From NCBI GenBank assembly GCA_017544265.1, contig JAFYEM010000015.1, positions 1-50,604 on the forward strand: a stretch of DNA of 50,604 bases, in the 5' to 3' direction. The position numbers and the translations under genes are program-made. The notes under the pieces were generated by a model, which saw nothing but the letters and a program-made list of their open reading frames with translations, was not told the origin of the DNA and did not search any database. Of the stretch, positions 48,534 through 50,604 are shown piece after piece. Every line of letters begins with the position of its first letter. Position 1 is the stretch's first letter. The stretch is from Bacteroidales bacterium (GTDB lineage: Bacteria; Bacteroidota; Bacteroidia; Bacteroidales; UBA932).

Positions 48534-48644
48534 CCTGACACGTTTTTCCACCTTCGGTCCTCAGGACCTCGTCCTTCCCACAACTTCGTAGCGGGCCCAT
48601 CCCATTCATAGACCATGGGCGGCCACGTTCCAAAACGTGTCAGG
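48534..48644. repeat. Inverted-repeat element between nifJ and gdhA
   Basis: CCTGACACGTTTT (48534-48546) and AAAACGTGTCAGG (48632-48644) are perfect 13-bp inverted arms around 85 bases. Inside are smaller palindromes, GGTCC-TCA-GGACC and GCCCAT...ATGGGC. Fits a transcript end for nifJ, a non-autonomous repeat element, or both. No T-tract. Confidence 0.75.
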
Positions 48645-48666
48645 TTAACTATAAACTAGCACTACA

Positions 48667-50604
48667 TTATTTTCCTGCAAGCCGTTTGTAAGTCTCCAGA
48701 CGGAGCTTTGCAAATTCCTCTGTCTTTTCGAGGAGTTCCTGGGCACGGTCAGGATAGAGCTTGTAGAGCGAGGCAAAGCGGACCTCACCCTTCAGGAAAT
48801 CCTGGAACTTGGACCAGTCGGGCTCCTTAGAATCGAGTGAGAACGGGTTCTTGTCAGTTCCCTCGAGAGCAGGATTATAGCGATACAGATGCCAGTAACC
48901 GCAGTCCACTGCAAGTTTCTCCTCCTTCTGGCTCAGGCCCATACCGGCTTTGAGGCCATGGTTGATACAAGGAGAATAGGCAATGATCAGGGACGGGCCG
49001 TCGTATGCCTCGGCCTCGCGGATGGCATTGAAATACTGGACAGGAGAGGCTCCCATCGCAACCTGGGCCACATAGACATAGCCATAGCTCATGGCCATCA
49101 TGCCGAGGTCCTTCTTGCGGACTCTCTTGCCGGATGCCGCGAATTTGGCGATGGCGCCTGCGGTGGTCGATTTGGACGACTGGCCGCCGGTGTTGGAATA
49201 GACCTCGGTGTCGAGAACGAGCACGTTGACATTTTCGCCGCTCGCGAGCACGTGGTCCAGACCGCCGTAACCGATGTCATAGCCCCAGCCGTCGCCGCCG
49301 AATATCCACTGGCTGCGAACCGGGATGAAATGCCTGTACCCGGCGAGTTTCTTGAGGGACGCAATCTTGGTGCCGTCCAGGACGGGTTCGAGGGCGTCGG
49401 CGACTTCGCGGGTGACAGCGGCGTCAGAGGCATTGTCCAGCCACTTGGCGAGCTGCTCCTTCACGGAAGCATCGACTTTCTCGTCGGCGATTGCCTCGCT
49501 CATCAGGCGGGCGACAGTCTCGCGGGCACGGTCGGAACCGAGCTTCATGCCAAGACCGAATTCAGCGGCGTCCTCGAAGAGGGAGTTGGCCCATGCGGGA
49601 CCATGGCCGTGGATATCAGTGCAGTAAGGAGATGCCGGGAATGAGGCACCGTAGATGGAGGAACAGCCGGTGGCGTTCGCTATCATCATCCTGTCGCCGA
49701 AGAGCTGGGTCAGGGTCTTGATGTTCGGAGTCTCGCCGCAGCCTGCGCAGGCGCCGGAGAATTCGAACAGAGGCTGTGCGAACTGGGAATTCTTGATGGA
49801 AGCGCTCTTGGCAACCACATCGCTGCGGTAACCGATCTTGCGGTTCAGATAGTCGAAGTCAGCCTGGGCGGCCTTGTGCTCGATGTAAGGCACGAGCGAG
49901 AGGGCTTTCTCGGGCTTGACGGGGCAGACATCCACACAGTTGCCGCAACCGGTACAGTCATCAACTGAAACGGCGAGAGCGAACTTCCAGTCTTTCAGCA
50001 CTGCCTTTCCGTCTGCGAACTTGACGGATGCAGGTGCGGCCTCGGCCTCCTCTGCAGTGAGAAGGAAAGGACGTATGGCGGCATGAGGACAGACGAAGGC
50101 GCAGGTGTTGCACTGGATACATTTTCCGGGATCCCATGAAGGAACCTTCACGGCCACGCCGCGTTTTTCATAGGCGGCTGTGCCGGCAGGCATGGTACCG
50201 TCTGCATAAGGCAGCAGGGAACTCACCGGGAGGGTGTCGCCGGCCTGGGCATTGACAATGTCAGCCACTCCCTTTACGAATTCAGGGGCGAGGCGCTCCT
50301 TGCCGGGATTCTCGAACTTGGCGGCGATTTCAGCCCATTCTGCGGGGATGGCGACCTCGGTGTACTCACCGCCGCGGTCCACTGCAGCATAGTTCATGTT
50401 CACGACATTCTCGCCTTTCTTGCCATAGGACTTGACGATTGCTTCCTTCATGTACTTGACGGCATCCTCGTAGGGAATGATGCCGGTAATCTTGAAGAAT
50501 GCGCTCTGGAGGATGGTGTTGGTCCTTCCGCCGAGCCCGATTTCGGCAGCGATCTTGGTGGCGTTGATGATGAACAGGCGGATCTTCTTGCGGCCGATGA
50601 CGGC
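48667..50604 (-). CDS. nifJ: Pyruvate:ferredoxin (flavodoxin) oxidoreductase, C-terminal part
   Basis: Decarboxylates pyruvate to acetyl-CoA with reduction of ferredoxin. The frame is open to the right edge; 645 residues are seen of a protein of about 1180. The visible part starts AVIGRKKIRLFIINATKIAA, has two 4Fe-4S motifs (CIQCNTCAFVCPHAA; CTGCGNCVDVCPVKPEKA), a further cysteine set CAGCGETPNIKT, and the TPP domain with GGDGWGYDIGYGGLDHVLAS and DTEVYSNTGGQSSKSTTAGA. It ends YKRLAGK. Central anaerobic enzyme of Bacteroidota. Confidence 0.97.
   Translation of the reverse strand, partial: AVIGRKKIRLFIINATKIAAEIGLGGRTNTILQSAFFKITGIIPYEDAVKYMKEAIVKSYGKKGENVVNMNYAAVDRGGEYTEVAIPAEWAEIAAKFENPGKERLAPEFVKGVADIVNAQAGDTLPVSSLLPYADGTMPAGTAAYEKRGVAVKVPSWDPGKCIQCNTCAFVCPHAAIRPFLLTAEEAEAAPASVKFADGKAVLKDWKFALAVSVDDCTGCGNCVDVCPVKPEKALSLVPYIEHKAAQADFDYLNRKIGYRSDVVAKSASIKNSQFAQPLFEFSGACAGCGETPNIKTLTQLFGDRMMIANATGCSSIYGASFPASPYCTDIHGHGPAWANSLFEDAAEFGLGMKLGSDRARETVARLMSEAIADEKVDASVKEQLAKWLDNASDAAVTREVADALEPVLDGTKIASLKKLAGYRHFIPVRSQWIFGGDGWGYDIGYGGLDHVLASGENVNVLVLDTEVYSNTGGQSSKSTTAGAIAKFAASGKRVRKKDLGMMAMSYGYVYVAQVAMGASPVQYFNAIREAEAYDGPSLIIAYSPCINHGLKAGMGLSQKEEKLAVDCGYWHLYRYNPALEGTDKNPFSLDSKEPDWSKFQDFLKGEVRFASLYKLYPDRAQELLEKTEEFAKLRLETYKRLAGK

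Overview
The window comes from a bacterium of the Bacteroidota, most likely Bacteroidales. Three things support this. Gene content: the parA-parB-DUF5683-LysM transglycosylase run, DUF4301, multi-DUF349, ORF6N and DUF2490 proteins, and a cofactor-independent-of-host set of housekeeping genes in the usual Bacteroidales form. Promoters: many starts are preceded by the Bacteroidota signature TTTG/TTG, 19-21 bases, then TAnnTTTG. Starts: Shine-Dalgarno sites are mostly absent. I cannot name the genus; the G+C-rich core genes, separated by AT-rich control regions and GC-rich repeats, fit an uncultured host-associated lineage.

Layout. 1-1270: end of GAPDH and birA. 1271-4020: accessory, repeat-rich region with an ORF6N/PLD-like gene, a small unknown gene, a 158-bp promoter-leader sequence present twice upstream of these two unrelated genes, a candidate small RNA with its own promoter and terminator, and REP-like and inverted repeats. 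4021-11731: one defence operon, type I restriction-modification hsdM-hsdS-hsdR, then AbiH, then a T5orf172 (GIY-YIG-like) plus RAMA-like protein; hsdS carries a one-base deletion. 11925-15723: small lipoproteins/secreted proteins, a small HTH protein, a nitroreductase, a truncated yccF and a lipoprotein pseudogene.

15731-26784: housekeeping. Leftward DUF349-yidC-yggS diverges from rightward trmD-trmO-DUF2490 at a pair of overlapping promoters; then PAP2 phosphatase and lipoprotein (leftward), gpmA, a degenerate alpha/beta-hydrolase-like protein and DUF4301 (rightward). 26857-30848: parA, parB, DUF5683, lytic transglycosylase. 30872-32434: helix-hairpin-helix/outer-membrane protein (leftward). 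32559-40874: rightward hpt, adk, a CrtI-like oxidoreductase (TTG start), RNase P RNA, a GltD-like flavoprotein, queC, queD, a VWA lipoprotein, an esterase and queE. The last genes form a queuosine-precursor operon with a VWA lipoprotein and an esterase inserted.

41049-50604: aquaporin and a secreted S9 peptidase diverge around an inverted repeat; then leftward genes in order nifJ (partial, PFOR), gdhA (interrupted by an in-frame amber codon) and a 969-residue protein joining two receiver-like domains to a PPDK-type ATP/pyruvate-binding domain.

The least explained parts are the duplicated leader plus small RNA at 2.5-3.7 kb, the receiver-PPDK fusion, the T5orf172-RAMA protein in the defence operon, and the VWA/esterase pair within the queuosine genes. 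Four coding lesions (hsdS, a lipoprotein with two, gdhA) lie within 50 kb and could be real decay or assembly error.
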